A DNA stretch of 64,000 bases from positions 62,001-126,000 of the forward strand of contig CAYPFR010000009.1 in the NCBI GenBank assembly GCA_964410285.1, written 5' to 3'. The notes below the pieces were generated by a model. The model saw only the letters and a program-made list of their open reading frames with translations. It had not been told where the DNA came from and searched no databases. The position numbers were made by a program, and so were the translations under genes. The DNA comes from Fretibacter sp964410285. Lineage in GTDB: Bacteria; Pseudomonadota; Alphaproteobacteria; Caulobacterales; Maricaulaceae. Of this stretch, positions 33,868 to 43,103 are shown piece by piece. Numbering within the stretch: the first letter of the stretch is position 1; each line of letters begins with the position of its first letter.

Positions 33868-34389
33868 TCAGGCGTAGATTTTGGAAATTTGCGTTTGATC
33901 GCCCGCAACAGAACTAAGCTTGACCAAGTGATCATAACCTAAAATCATATCAATCGTCTTGCCATCGCTTGAGAGCGGCATACGTATCCAGAACTGGGCC
34001 AAATGCCCGCCCAGCGGCGTGCCGGGCCGCGTGACCCCCGCCATTGGGCGGCGTTTATCAATGATATTCCCTAAAATACGGTGCCAATAGGCGGCGCGAT
34101 CCCCAATCGGAAGTTCGTCGATATATTTACCTTGAATTTCTGCCTCAAACAAAGGCCAAAACCCTGTGCCAGCTAAACGATATTTAAAACGCGGTCCAGA
34201 GATAGGCTGAGCTGAATTAGAGAAAACCTCAAGTAATGAGATCGTCGGCAAATGAGAGGTGATATGTTCTGGTTCAATATCATAGCGGGACGGGAAGCTG
34301 CCGTTTTTACACCGCGAGCGCCAATAGTCATAGATCGCAGTCTGCTGCGGCAGAACCATTTGATGGCGTAATGCATTCCCCTGTAACAT
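33868..34389 (-). CDS. PAS_5 domain protein
   Basis: A 173-residue soluble protein of the PAS_5 (DUF1488-unrelated, PF07310-type) family common in Alphaproteobacteria: YDYWRSRCKNGSFPSRYDI near the start, FKYRLAGTGFWPLFEAEIQG in the middle. Probably a small sensor; the ligand is unknown. A perfect CtrA-type box lies about 100 bases upstream of its start, so it may be cell-cycle regulated. Confidence 0.75.
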   Translation of the reverse strand: MLQGNALRHQMVLPQQTAIYDYWRSRCKNGSFPSRYDIEPEHITSHLPTISLLEVFSNSAQPISGPRFKYRLAGTGFWPLFEAEIQGKYIDELPIGDRAAYWHRILGNIIDKRRPMAGVTRPGTPLGGHLAQFWIRMPLSSDGKTIDMILGYDHLVKLSSVAGDQTQISKIYA

Positions 34390-34487
34390 AAAGTCCCTGC
34401 CCCTAAAGCCGTCTTTTCCCCTTTGATGGCTACACCATTAGGAAATGGGATGAATCGGGCAAGTAGGGCCATGCGAGAAAAAGAACG

Positions 34488-34503
34488 TTAACACCTCATT
34501 AAC
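34488..34503 (-). promoter_or_regulatory. CtrA-type binding site
   Basis: TTAACACCTCATTAAC: two perfect TTAA halves separated by 7 bases, the consensus of CtrA in Caulobacter and relatives. It sits between mucR and the PAS_5 gene, in the promoter zone of the latter. Binding is inferred. Confidence 0.55.
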
Positions 34504-34615
34504 CATGTTTTTTATAACGGTTCCGATTCAACCTCCTGCCTGCGGCCTGCGAAATGAGGAATGAGGCGCATCCTTAAGACCCCTCAAAAGCCACAAAATT
34601 AGAAAATTTGAAGGA

Positions 34616-35059
34616 TCAGCGCGGCTGGGCGCCTTTGCTCCGCCGTCCCAAGCCAGACTCGCGCGCAAGTTTTGAACGCTGCTTTGCATAGCTTGGCGCG
34701 ACCATAGGGTAATCAGCAGGCAAACCCCATTTCTCGCGGTAGGCTTCGGGGGTCAGGTCATATTTTGTCCGTAGGTGGCGCTTAAGCGATTTAAACGGCA
34801 ATCCGTCCTCAAGGCAGATAATCACATCTTCACTCACGGAGGTCTCTATTGGCACAGCTGGCTCCTGCCGATCCTCCGGCTCGGGCTTAGCTTCTGAAAG
34901 CGTGGTAAGTGTGTCATAGACAGACTTCATAAGAGCGGGGAGCGCCTGCGGCTCCAGCGCATTGGCACCAACGTAAGCGGTAACAATATCCGCCATAAAC
35001 TCTAGCCGCTCTCTGCGAGCGGTCTCTTCTTGATCGGACGCCTGCGGCTCTTTACTCAC
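34616..35059 (-). CDS. mucR: MucR/Ros family transcriptional regulator
   Basis: A 147-residue zinc-finger-like regulator. The C-terminal half has the MucR hallmark: CLEDGLPFKSLKRHLRTKYD, then TPEAYREKWGLPADYPMVAP. The first Cys of the usual C2H2 arrangement (CxxC) is not paired in the visible segment (VIICLEDG), as in several MucR proteins. MucR members bind AT-rich DNA and control exopolysaccharide, motility and cell cycle. Its start overlaps by 4 bases the stop of the last antiporter gene, so it is probably part of that operon. Confidence 0.9.
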   Translation of the reverse strand: MSKEPQASDQEETARRERLEFMADIVTAYVGANALEPQALPALMKSVYDTLTTLSEAKPEPEDRQEPAVPIETSVSEDVIICLEDGLPFKSLKRHLRTKYDLTPEAYREKWGLPADYPMVAPSYAKQRSKLARESGLGRRSKGAQPR

Positions 35060-36801
35060 GTCGCCGAGACAAAGGTCAGGATGATAGCAAAGGCCAGTAA
35101 AGCCCCCGTAAGCAGGGCTGGCAGCCCGCTGGGCGCCGCAGCGCTGAAAGCGCCCGCTGGGCTAAACATTCGGTGCAGCCGGGAGCCGGCGCCCTCTATA
35201 AACCCATCGCGTATATTCGCTGTGTTTGCGCCGAGGCGCTCCCACATAGCATTTATCCAGATTGCAATTCGCCGCCCAAGCTTTCGGTGGGTCCAATCAA
35301 AATCGAGAATTTCAGCTTTGCGCTCGTCGGGATAAAGCCCGCGGCGCTTAAGGAAGGCAAAGGCGAACATGGCGGCAAAAAGGAGTTGCAATTGGAAGAA
35401 AATGTGATCGCCCGTATAGGGTTTATACTCCACCTCATAGGGCAGAAGACTATAGAAGAACTGGTAGCCGCCCCATGGGAAGGCCATGGCGATACAAAGC
35501 GCTGCCGCCAGTCCCATCGCCACCAGCATATTCCACGGCGCTTCTTTGACGCGGTGCCCGCCGTCATGAGAGAAGAAGGTAAAATGCGGCACCTTAATGC
35601 CTGAGTGTTCCATCACTCCAGCAGAGGCAAACAAGAGCATCATGACCACGGCCCACATCACGGGACTACCATGAGCGTGTTCCACAGCGGAGCTAATAAT
35701 CATCGATTTGGTTACAAAGCCCGCCAACATTGGGAAGGCCGCAATTGAGCCCGCCCCTATCAAGCAGAAGACAGCCGTGATCGGCATAGAACGAAATAAA
35801 CCGCCCAACTCTGATGCCTTGGCGGTGCCAACGCGGTGAAGCACAGCGCCGACAGACATGAACAATAGTGATTTGAAAATAACGTGGGCCACAACCTGTC
35901 CGGCGACGCCGTTCATCGCAAGCTGGCTGCCAATACCAATGCCGCAAACCATAAAGCCGAGCTGGTTGTTCAAGGAATAGGCGAGAACCTTGCGAAGATC
36001 ATTTTCAATCACGGCGAAGAATACCGGAAAACATGTCATAATCGCGCCGATATAAATCAGAATTTCCGTGCCCGGAAAGCCTCTCGCCAATGCATAGAGC
36101 GCAAGCTTTGTCGTAAAGACAGATAGAATAACCGTGCCCGTTACCGTTGCCTTGGGATAAGCATCTTGAATCCAATTGTGCAGGAACGGAAATCCTACCT
36201 TGATGCCCATACCAAGAAGAATGAGCCATGCGCCCGGCGCATCAAGGCCGATGTAATTGAAGCTATAATCCCCGCCATTTGCCTGCCCATAAAGCACAGC
36301 GCCGCCTAGCAGCAATACACCCGATAAAACATGATAGGCGAGATAGCGGATACCGGCGGCAAAGGCTCCTTGTCCGCCTTTCCAGATCAAGAAGACGGAA
36401 GAAATAGCGGTCAGCTCCCAAAACACAAACAAGGTAATAAGATCGCCGGCGAAAACAGCTGCAACTGCGGCTCCCATATAAATAAGCGCGGAGCTGTCAG
36501 TGATTTTGCATTTTTCATGCAGCCCAAAGATCGCATTGAGCACACCCGCCAGACAGAATATATACCCCCAGACGATAGCAAGGCTATCTATCCGCAATGT
36601 CGTGAGCTTAAGCGGCCCAACTTGCCATATACCTCCAATCACCTCGGGCGAGGTAAATTGGGTGAAGATCAGGACTCCTGCCGCGATTGGCGCAAAGAGG
36701 ACAAGACCTTTACGAATTTGGTGAGACGGGATAAGTGCGCAAAAAAGCCCTGCAATGATAATCGCAAACCCAGGATTAAAATGGCCGAGAAGATCAAACA
36801 T
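35056..36801 (-). CDS. Mrp-type antiporter subunit D-like (NuoL/M/N family), last in operon
   Basis: A 581-residue polytopic protein of the proton-pumping complex I-like family, with about 14 to 16 membrane helices. The start at 36801 follows GGGGAGG by 6 bases; the frame is open further to 36828. It has the Glu of TM5 (LITLFVFWELTAISS) and the Lys of TM7 (GIKVGFPFLHNWIQDAYPKA) expected for ion-translocating subunits. It is the third antiporter-like subunit of the operon, with an extra hydrophilic C-terminal part and a final helix. It overlaps both neighbours. Confidence 0.85.
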   Translation of the reverse strand: MFDLLGHFNPGFAIIIAGLFCALIPSHQIRKGLVLFAPIAAGVLIFTQFTSPEVIGGIWQVGPLKLTTLRIDSLAIVWGYIFCLAGVLNAIFGLHEKCKITDSSALIYMGAAVAAVFAGDLITLFVFWELTAISSVFLIWKGGQGAFAAGIRYLAYHVLSGVLLLGGAVLYGQANGGDYSFNYIGLDAPGAWLILLGMGIKVGFPFLHNWIQDAYPKATVTGTVILSVFTTKLALYALARGFPGTEILIYIGAIMTCFPVFFAVIENDLRKVLAYSLNNQLGFMVCGIGIGSQLAMNGVAGQVVAHVIFKSLLFMSVGAVLHRVGTAKASELGGLFRSMPITAVFCLIGAGSIAAFPMLAGFVTKSMIISSAVEHAHGSPVMWAVVMMLLFASAGVMEHSGIKVPHFTFFSHDGGHRVKEAPWNMLVAMGLAAALCIAMAFPWGGYQFFYSLLPYEVEYKPYTGDHIFFQLQLLFAAMFAFAFLKRRGLYPDERKAEILDFDWTHRKLGRRIAIWINAMWERLGANTANIRDGFIEGAGSRLHRMFSPAGAFSAAAPSGLPALLTGALLAFAIILTFVSAT

Positions 36802-37207
36802 CGCTGGCCTCCCCTTTTTTCGGCGCAAGGACCGGCGTAGGCGGGGTCGGCTCAGCCTGTCCGGCCTCTAGGGCCGCGGGATCAATGATAGGGGCCTCGC
36901 CCTCCGCGTAATAATTTTCGGGCCGCGCCAAAAGCCTGAACAGAGGTTCCGCGCTCAAGACGACAATTGTATACGCTGTGAATCCGATTAGCGCCCAGCT
37001 TCCAAAAAAATCCCATGGCGCAGGATGTTTTGGCGGGTAAAAATACCCCAATACAATCATCAGCAACATACCGATGAGCGGAAGCCAGATAAAATTTCGT
37101 TTTACGCCCTCCTTGCCCAAAAACAAAAAGGGACGTGCATAAGGATGGATGAGGGCAAGCCCTTCGGGCGAGCTATCACTGGGAATATCAGGGTGATGAT
37201 CTGACAC
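36794..37207 (-). CDS. small membrane protein of Mrp operon
   Basis: A 137-residue protein with two hydrophobic helices (about 40-57: WLPLIGMLLMIVLGYF; 68-88: FFGSWALIGFTAYTIVVL) and a Pro/Glu-rich C-terminal tail. I do not recognise a named family. It sits between two antiporter subunits with overlaps of 1 and 8 bases, so it is likely an accessory subunit of the complex. Confidence 0.7.
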   Translation of the reverse strand: MSDHHPDIPSDSSPEGLALIHPYARPFLFLGKEGVKRNFIWLPLIGMLLMIVLGYFYPPKHPAPWDFFGSWALIGFTAYTIVVLSAEPLFRLLARPENYYAEGEAPIIDPAALEAGQAEPTPPTPVLAPKKGEASDV

Positions 37208-38694
37208 TACATCCCTCCGTTAGGCAAAATAGGGGTGAGGAAATCGGCAATTGGGCCCGCGTAGAAGAACAGCATAAAGGCCCCAAAGGCCGTAAGTACC
37301 GGCGGGATAATGACCCATTTATGCTGGGATTTTATCGCGCGGATATGCGCATCATCCGCGGGGTTTGCGGGTGGTCGTAAGAAACCACGCGCGGCAATCG
37401 GTACGAGATAAACGACATTTAAGATAGACGACGCAATCAGAGCGGCAATCAAAATCGCTTTCCCGCTATCAAGGGCTCCGGCCATGAGGAAAAATTTCGG
37501 CCAGCTCCCCCCCATGGGAGGAATACCAATAATGGAAAAAGCCCCGATTAAAAACGCGCCAAAAACCCAAGGCATAGACCGTCCCAGACCATCCAGTTTT
37601 GAAATCTCCGTGCGGTGCGCGACCGTGTAAATGGCGCCAGCGCACATAAAGAGCGTAATCTTGCCCCAAGCATGCATCACGATCTGAAGCCCGCCGCCAA
37701 TAATCGCAAGCGGAGCCGCCAGCATCGCGCCAAGCGTGATATAGGCCAGCTGGGATACGGTGGAATAGGCGAGCCGCGCCTTAAGATTATCTTGGCGCAG
37801 CGCAATCACTGAGGCCATGATAATGGTAAAGGCGGCAAGCCAGGACAGGAATGTAGACGCAGGCGTCGCAGCCGTCGCGGCGGGGCCAAAGGTAAAGACC
37901 ACAACCTTGAGCATCGAAAACACGCCGGCTTTCACCACAGCCACAGCATGAAGCAAGGCAGAGACAGGCGTCGGCGCGACCATAGCATTCGGCAACCAAG
38001 GATGGACAGGCATAAGCGCTGCCTTGCCAATACCAAAGGCAAATAAAAGCAAAAGCAAAGACGTCGCGAGCAGGCTCGTTCCTTCGGGGAAAACACCGCC
38101 AACGGCAAAATCGGTTGTGCCCGCAATCACTTGCGTGCCGATAATGGCTGGCAGGAAGAGCGCCAGAGAGGTCCCCATCAAAATCATGCCGTAAATCGTG
38201 CCCCCTCGCAGGGCCTTGCTATCACCCTTATGGGTTACGAGCGGGAAGGTCGAGAGCGTCAAGGCCTCATAGAAAATGAAGAGCGTAATAAGGTTGCCCG
38301 CGGCGGCGATCCCCATAGCAGCGGCAATCGCAATGGCTACGAAACCGTAAAAACGGGCTTGGTTTTTTTCCTTATTCCCCCGCATATAGCCAATCGCGTA
38401 AAGAGAGTTTAGCACCCAAAGCGAGCTTGCAATGGCAGCAAAGGTCGCGCCCAAAGGCTCTAGGACAAATTTGACATCGAACCGGCCTGCAAGGGTGCCC
38501 AAATGAAGCTCCGGCCGCGCGCCGCCAGCGACGACGAGCACCAAATTAATGACGTTAATGAGCAATGCGATACCGGCGATCAATGTCACTGCTTCGCGCA
38601 TATCGGGGGATTTGCGCAATATATAGATCAGTGCTGCTGCAAGCAGCGGAATGATCAATAAAAGCGCGAGCGCAAGTTCAGCGGTATAGCTCAT
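37207..38694 (-). CDS. Mrp-type antiporter subunit D-like (NuoL/M/N family)
   Basis: A 495-residue membrane protein with about 14 helices. Ion-pathway residues are visible: Glu in LFIFYEALTLSTFPL (TM5) and Lys in GIGKAALMPVHPWLPNAM (TM7), with a further Lys in HAVAVVKAGVFSM (TM8). It is the middle of three NuoL/M/N-like subunits. Its start overlaps the upstream antiporter gene by 4 bases. Confidence 0.87.
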   Translation of the reverse strand: MSYTAELALALLLIIPLLAAALIYILRKSPDMREAVTLIAGIALLINVINLVLVVAGGARPELHLGTLAGRFDVKFVLEPLGATFAAIASSLWVLNSLYAIGYMRGNKEKNQARFYGFVAIAIAAAMGIAAAGNLITLFIFYEALTLSTFPLVTHKGDSKALRGGTIYGMILMGTSLALFLPAIIGTQVIAGTTDFAVGGVFPEGTSLLATSLLLLLFAFGIGKAALMPVHPWLPNAMVAPTPVSALLHAVAVVKAGVFSMLKVVVFTFGPAATAATPASTFLSWLAAFTIIMASVIALRQDNLKARLAYSTVSQLAYITLGAMLAAPLAIIGGGLQIVMHAWGKITLFMCAGAIYTVAHRTEISKLDGLGRSMPWVFGAFLIGAFSIIGIPPMGGSWPKFFLMAGALDSGKAILIAALIASSILNVVYLVPIAARGFLRPPANPADDAHIRAIKSQHKWVIIPPVLTAFGAFMLFFYAGPIADFLTPILPNGGM

Positions 38695-40229
38695 TTTGCC
38701 CCTCCCTCAACCGAAGGGAATAATACATTCGCTGCCCCGTTCGAGGCCTCGACGACCAAATCGGAATTAATCCCGATCACGATGGAGCCTATCGCCAATA
38801 TCCACATCGGAATGAGCATCATCAACGGTGCTTCATTTTTCTTGACGACTTCGCCGTTCACAACAGGCGGCTGCCGAAAATAGGCCTCCTTGAGGATATT
38901 GCCCATGTAAATAACGGCAAGGATTGAAGTAATTACAATGACAGCAACAGCCCACCACCATCCGCTTGCAGCAGCGGCGGTCGCGAGATTGACTTTGGAT
39001 ACAAAACCCGCCGTTGCCGGCACACCGATCAGGGAGAGAGCCGAAATCGTGAAAGCCGCCATAGTCCACGGCATAGTCTTGGACAGGCCGCGAAAATCGC
39101 TAATCCGCGTGATCCCGAAACGGTACCAAAAAGCGCCAAGCGCGATAAACAACCCGCCCTTGATAACGGCGTGATTAATGAGGTGCAGATAGCCTGCCGC
39201 CGCGCCGGCCGCCGTCCCAAGGCCGATTCCAAGCAGCATATAACCGACTTGCGCCACGGAGGAATAGGCAAGGGTGCGCCGCGCATCGGTCTGGAAAATT
39301 GCTTGCAAACTCGCGAAGACCATGCCCGCCACGCCCAGCCCCACAAGGATAATCATGACCGCCTTGCTGACATAGCCAAAATCGACATCATAAACGGTAA
39401 AGGTGAAACGAAGCAGCAAATAAAGCGCCGCCTTGGTAGCGGTAGACGCCAAAAAGGCAGTAACGAAACTCGGGCTATGGGCATAGGCATTCGGGAGCCA
39501 AACATGCAGCGGAAACATCGCCAGCTTTAGCCCCAGCCCGATAATAATGAAGGCGAAGGCGATCTGGGAGACCCGCGAGCCGCCATCAAGATCGTCTAAA
39601 ATACGGGCCATATCCGCCATATTCAGCGTACCGGTCTCCATATAAAGAAAGCCAAGACCGATCACGAAAAATGTCGCGCCAATGGAACCTAAGATAAGGT
39701 AATTGAAGGCCGCATGAAGCGCGCGGCGGTCCCGGCTCGCCCCCATGCCCACAAGCACATAGGTTGAAATCGAGCTTACCTCAAGAAAGACAAAAACGTT
39801 GAACGCATCACCCGTAACGACCATCCCCAACAGGCCCGCAAAACAAACAAGAAAAGCCGCATAGAAAGGTCCACGCTTTTTGGGCTCCACCTCGGCCCGA
39901 ACTGATGGATAGGCATAGAGACTGCAAATTACCGCCATAACCGCGATCAGTAGCAGGACGGGCGCAGAGAGCCAATCGACGACATAGGAAATGCCGTGGG
40001 GCGGATCCCATCCCCCCATAGAATACACAAGTGTCTCTCCGCTCGCCACTTGCAAAACAAGCACAAAGGCACAGGCCGAACAGATAAGCGTTACGAGCAT
40101 CGCAAGCCCCCACGACAGGCGCTCGGAAGGCATAACAGCCAGCACGGCACCCATGAGCAAAGGCAAGACAACCAATAAGGCGGCGCCGTGCGTTAATATC
40201 CAGTCAGGAGCCAGAGACAAAAGCTGCAT
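38691..40229 (-). CDS. mrpD: Mrp/Mnh antiporter subunit D
   Basis: A 512-residue NuoN/MrpD-type subunit with about 14 helices. Glu in FVFLEVSSISTYVL (TM5) and Lys in GLGLKLAMFPLHVWLPNAY (TM7) are present, as is the HINHAVIKGGLF-type motif (LINHAVIKGGLFIALG). It directly follows mrpC as in standard Mrp operons, so it is the best MrpD candidate of the three. Overlaps mrpC by one base. Confidence 0.9.
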   Translation of the reverse strand: MQLLSLAPDWILTHGAALLVVLPLLMGAVLAVMPSERLSWGLAMLVTLICSACAFVLVLQVASGETLVYSMGGWDPPHGISYVVDWLSAPVLLLIAVMAVICSLYAYPSVRAEVEPKKRGPFYAAFLVCFAGLLGMVVTGDAFNVFVFLEVSSISTYVLVGMGASRDRRALHAAFNYLILGSIGATFFVIGLGFLYMETGTLNMADMARILDDLDGGSRVSQIAFAFIIIGLGLKLAMFPLHVWLPNAYAHSPSFVTAFLASTATKAALYLLLRFTFTVYDVDFGYVSKAVMIILVGLGVAGMVFASLQAIFQTDARRTLAYSSVAQVGYMLLGIGLGTAAGAAAGYLHLINHAVIKGGLFIALGAFWYRFGITRISDFRGLSKTMPWTMAAFTISALSLIGVPATAGFVSKVNLATAAAASGWWWAVAVIVITSILAVIYMGNILKEAYFRQPPVVNGEVVKKNEAPLMMLIPMWILAIGSIVIGINSDLVVEASNGAANVLFPSVEGGAK

Positions 40230-40696
40230 TACGCGTCCGTCCCTTCGAGGTTATAACGGTAATCAAGCGCGTCAATTTCGTCTTTTTCGATTGTGCTGTA
40301 GACTTCGCGAATACGCACAACAAGTGCAAGGCCGATCGCAAGCGTAGCAACGCCCACCACAATAGCTGTCAGTATAAGCACATGGGGCAAGGGATTGGAA
40401 TATAGCACATCGGGTGCGCCATGGGTGGCAACAGGCCCTGCCGCCGCAACACGTACAGTCTCTGTCGCTAGCGCTGCATGATCGCCCTCATGGGAGGACA
40501 CAATGATCGGGGGTTGCCCACCTTTAACCTTGCTGATGGTGATATATAGCAAAAATACAGAGGTCTGAAACACAGAGAGCCCAACCAATTTCTTAATCAG
40601 GTTTTGCGTCGCAAAAACCGTATAAAGTCCGGCCATCATCAGCACAATGACAACCGCATAATGGATATTGTCAAATATAACGCTAAACATCACCAA
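40229..40696 (-). CDS. mrpC: Mrp/Mnh antiporter subunit C
   Basis: A 155-residue NuoK-like subunit with three membrane helices (start YAVVIVLMMAGLYTVFA, then LVGLSVFQTSVFLLYITIS, then PHVLILTAIVVGVATLAIG). A polar periplasmic insert of about 50 residues (KGGQPPIIVSSHEGDHAA) makes it longer than the usual 110-115. Overlaps mrpB by 7 bases. Confidence 0.9.
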   Translation of the reverse strand: MVMFSVIFDNIHYAVVIVLMMAGLYTVFATQNLIKKLVGLSVFQTSVFLLYITISKVKGGQPPIIVSSHEGDHAALATETVRVAAAGPVATHGAPDVLYSNPLPHVLILTAIVVGVATLAIGLALVVRIREVYSTIEKDEIDALDYRYNLEGTDA

Positions 40697-41127
40697 TCCT
40701 CGTCGGTCATATCGGGCTGACGGGACCCAAAGGCATAGAAGATCGCGACCATCACACTCGCAACGGCGAATAAAACGCCAAGTTCAACCGCGATAATGCC
40801 GTAATGCTGTCCGTGGCTAGGATCATAAGACAAAACGCCATAATCCAAAAAGTTACCCCCCATCGCCCAGGTCAAAAGTCCTGTTCCGCCATAAATTAAA
40901 ACGCCAAGGGTCATGCATACCCGCACGGCGGCAGGCGGCACGGCGCGCTTTGCCGCCTCTAGGCCAAAGATCAAGGCGTAGAGGATAACAGAGGCGGCCA
41001 AAATCACGCCCGCCTGAAATCCGCCGCCGGGCCCAAAGTCTCCGTGAAATTGCACATAAAAGCCAAAGATCGCGATCAGCGGAATCAGAAATTTACTGAC
41101 AACGCGCAAAATGACATGCGGATTCAT
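40690..41127 (-). CDS. mrpB: Mrp/Mnh antiporter subunit B
   Basis: A 145-residue subunit with four helices and the MnhB signature GPGGGFQAGVILAASVILY after the first helix. Part of the membrane cation/proton antiporter. Overlaps its neighbours by 4 and 7 bases. Confidence 0.92.
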   Translation of the reverse strand: MNPHVILRVVSKFLIPLIAIFGFYVQFHGDFGPGGGFQAGVILAASVILYALIFGLEAAKRAVPPAAVRVCMTLGVLIYGGTGLLTWAMGGNFLDYGVLSYDPSHGQHYGIIAVELGVLFAVASVMVAIFYAFGSRQPDMTDEDW

Positions 41128-41789
41128 GATGCCTCTCCGGCTTTGATGTCGGCCATATTTTCAAGGCTTTCCTCGCTCTCGCCGGTCGCGACTTGCGCGG
41201 ATGGCAGATAAGCCGAAGAGACGTTCACGCCGTTAGGGCGTGCGCGCCACTTGCCTGCATTGCCATTTAGCCCCAGCAGCAGCAGCACACCAAGACCCGC
41301 AGCAAAAATCACCACTGTCTCGCCAAAAGTATCAAATCCACGATAGCTCGCGAGGACGGCCGTCACCGCATTGGGAATATGGATTTCCTCGGTTGTACGG
41401 GCGATATAGTCCATACCAACATAGCTATTCGCCGGAGAATTAACATCGCCGTAGGCTGGCATATCAGGAATGGCATAAAACAGCGCTATCCCCGTGATAA
41501 CGACCACAAGTAATGGCCCAAACTGTCGGCGTATGTGGGTTTCATTAGATTGGCGGTCCGCTAGCAGCATTGCCGATAGCATGAGGATGGTCGAGACACC
41601 TGCGCCCACCGCGGCCTCGGTAAAGGCGACATCAACAGCGTCCAGCGAAACAAACCAAGCCGCCGACACAAGACTATAAACACCTTGCAGCATGACAATC
41701 GCAAAGAGTGAGCGCATGCGAATAATGGCAAAGGCCACCACGACCAAAATAGCCATAAGGCCAATATCTAAAATGAGCGTCGGGGGCAT
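41124..41789 (-). CDS. DUF4040/MrpA C-terminal-type subunit
   Basis: A 221-residue membrane protein matching the part of MrpA that follows the NuoL-like domain: DVAFTEAAVGAGVSTILML is the DUF4040 (MbhD-like) hallmark, followed by an MbhE-like segment (GFDTFGETVVIFAAGLGVLLLL). No NuoL-like domain is attached, so MrpA is split and the large part is supplied by the separate antiporter-like genes downstream. It overlaps mrpG by one base. Confidence 0.85.
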   Translation of the reverse strand: MPPTLILDIGLMAILVVVAFAIIRMRSLFAIVMLQGVYSLVSAAWFVSLDAVDVAFTEAAVGAGVSTILMLSAMLLADRQSNETHIRRQFGPLLVVVITGIALFYAIPDMPAYGDVNSPANSYVGMDYIARTTEEIHIPNAVTAVLASYRGFDTFGETVVIFAAGLGVLLLLGLNGNAGKWRARPNGVNVSSAYLPSAQVATGESEESLENMADIKAGEAS

Positions 41790-42226
41790 TATGTGCCTCC
41801 CTTTGGTGGGCGGATCTCAGTTACGCTTTTGGCTTGATAGGGACCCAAATGGGGCTTGAGGCCAGCTCGGTAAGCCGCATTCGCAAGGGCATGGGTCGCT
41901 GTGGGGCTGGTGAGGAGTAGAAAAAACGAGATCATCAAAAGCTTGAGCGTCATTTGCGAAAATCCGGCTTGAAGCATCAACCCAAGCATAACAAGTTCCG
42001 CGCCCAGCGTATCTGTCATACCCGCCGCGTGAATACGCGCGTAAAAATCAGGGAGGCGAAGCACGCCGAGAGTCCCGGCAAACACAAAAAAGAGCCCCGC
42101 GAGAATGGAGCCGCCAGAGGCAATCGCCAGTAGCCACTGCATGGCAACGTCCCAATCCACATTCATGACCGGTCCAGTATGCGCGGCATCGCCCCCCGCC
42201 GCGGCAAATATAAGCGAGACGATCAT
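41789..42226 (-). CDS. mrpG: Mrp/Mnh antiporter subunit G
   Basis: A 145-residue subunit with three helices; GTLGVLRLPDFYARIHAAGMTDTLG is the clear MnhG/PhaG signature. Extra residues at both ends compared with the usual about 110. Overlaps mrpF by 4 bases. Confidence 0.92.
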   Translation of the reverse strand: MIVSLIFAAAGGDAAHTGPVMNVDWDVAMQWLLAIASGGSILAGLFFVFAGTLGVLRLPDFYARIHAAGMTDTLGAELVMLGLMLQAGFSQMTLKLLMISFFLLLTSPTATHALANAAYRAGLKPHLGPYQAKSVTEIRPPKGGT

Positions 42227-42621
42227 GAGCCGTCTCCCGCGCTCTCGCCGCCATACTCGCGTTCATTGATGGGCACGCCAAGTGCCTTATAACGGAAGAA
42301 TTTTAGCACAGCGATCGTCGCGATAAAATTCATCAACGCATAGAGTATTGCAATATCCAAACCATCTGGCCGGCCAATCACAAAACAAAAAACGCAGAGG
42401 AAAAGCACGGTTTTCGTGCCAAATGAATTGACCGCCAGTAATCGGTCATAAAAGCTTGGCCCGCCTAGGAGCCGGCCGAGCATCATAGCCATGCTGACAA
42501 GGATAAGAAAAGCGGCAGCCAGATTAAAATATCCCATGTCAACCGCTTTAGCGGCGTAATGAGCCGCTGTGTCCACCCCTTCGGCTGGTTTTGCTGCGGC
42601 AAATATCAAATTTAGACTCAT
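42223..42621 (-). CDS. mrpF: Mrp/Mnh antiporter subunit F
   Basis: A 132-residue subunit with three helices and the MnhF pattern GPSFYDRLLAVNSFGTKTV, then RPDGLDIAILYALMNFIATIAV. The N-terminus is about 35 residues longer than usual, partly hydrophobic. Overlaps mrpE by 4 bases. Confidence 0.9.
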   Translation of the reverse strand: MSLNLIFAAAKPAEGVDTAAHYAAKAVDMGYFNLAAAFLILVSMAMMLGRLLGGPSFYDRLLAVNSFGTKTVLFLCVFCFVIGRPDGLDIAILYALMNFIATIAVLKFFRYKALGVPINEREYGGESAGDGS

Positions 42622-43103
42622 TGCGTGCCCTCGCCGACGGCAAAGCCTGCGCGTTCTTCCATTTGCACGAAGTCGTCTGCCGTCGCCATTTCCGAAAGCA
42701 AGGCATGGACAACAACCGCATCATCATCCATTTGGACACTTACCGTGCCTGGCGTTAGCGTAATTGAATTGGCAAACATGGTTGCGCCAATATCGGTCTT
42801 GCGGTTCATGGGCACGCGCACCATGGTGGGCGAAATTTTCATATCAGGGCTTAAAACTGCGCGCGCAACGGCGATATTAGCGGTGAATATCTCTTTCCCT
42901 AGCCAGACCAAGTAACCGAGCGTGGGAAGTAAAAAGAGATAGGGCGCGGTTTCATGGTCTAGAATTTTCATGCGCGCACACAGCCAAAGGGTAAGCAGGA
43001 TTGAAATGCCCCCGAGGATAAGCAGTAAAGGCATGAAAAAACCGGACAAAGCGAGCCAGAAAATCACAAGTGCGATTGCTAGAATTAGTCCGTAACGCTT
43101 CAC
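42618..43103 (-). CDS. mrpE: Mrp/Mnh antiporter subunit E
   Basis: First gene of the operon, 161 residues when the GTG at 43103 is used: AAGGAGG lies 4 bases upstream, and the frame otherwise runs open to 43151 without a ribosome site. Two to three N-terminal helices are followed by the conserved MnhE cytoplasmic domain (FANSITLTPGTVSVQMDDD). Part of a membrane Na+(K+)/H+ antiporter important for pH and salt tolerance. Confidence 0.88.
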   Translation of the reverse strand: MKRYGLILAIALVIFWLALSGFFMPLLLILGGISILLTLWLCARMKILDHETAPYLFLLPTLGYLVWLGKEIFTANIAVARAVLSPDMKISPTMVRVPMNRKTDIGATMFANSITLTPGTVSVQMDDDAVVVHALLSEMATADDFVQMEERAGFAVGEGTQ

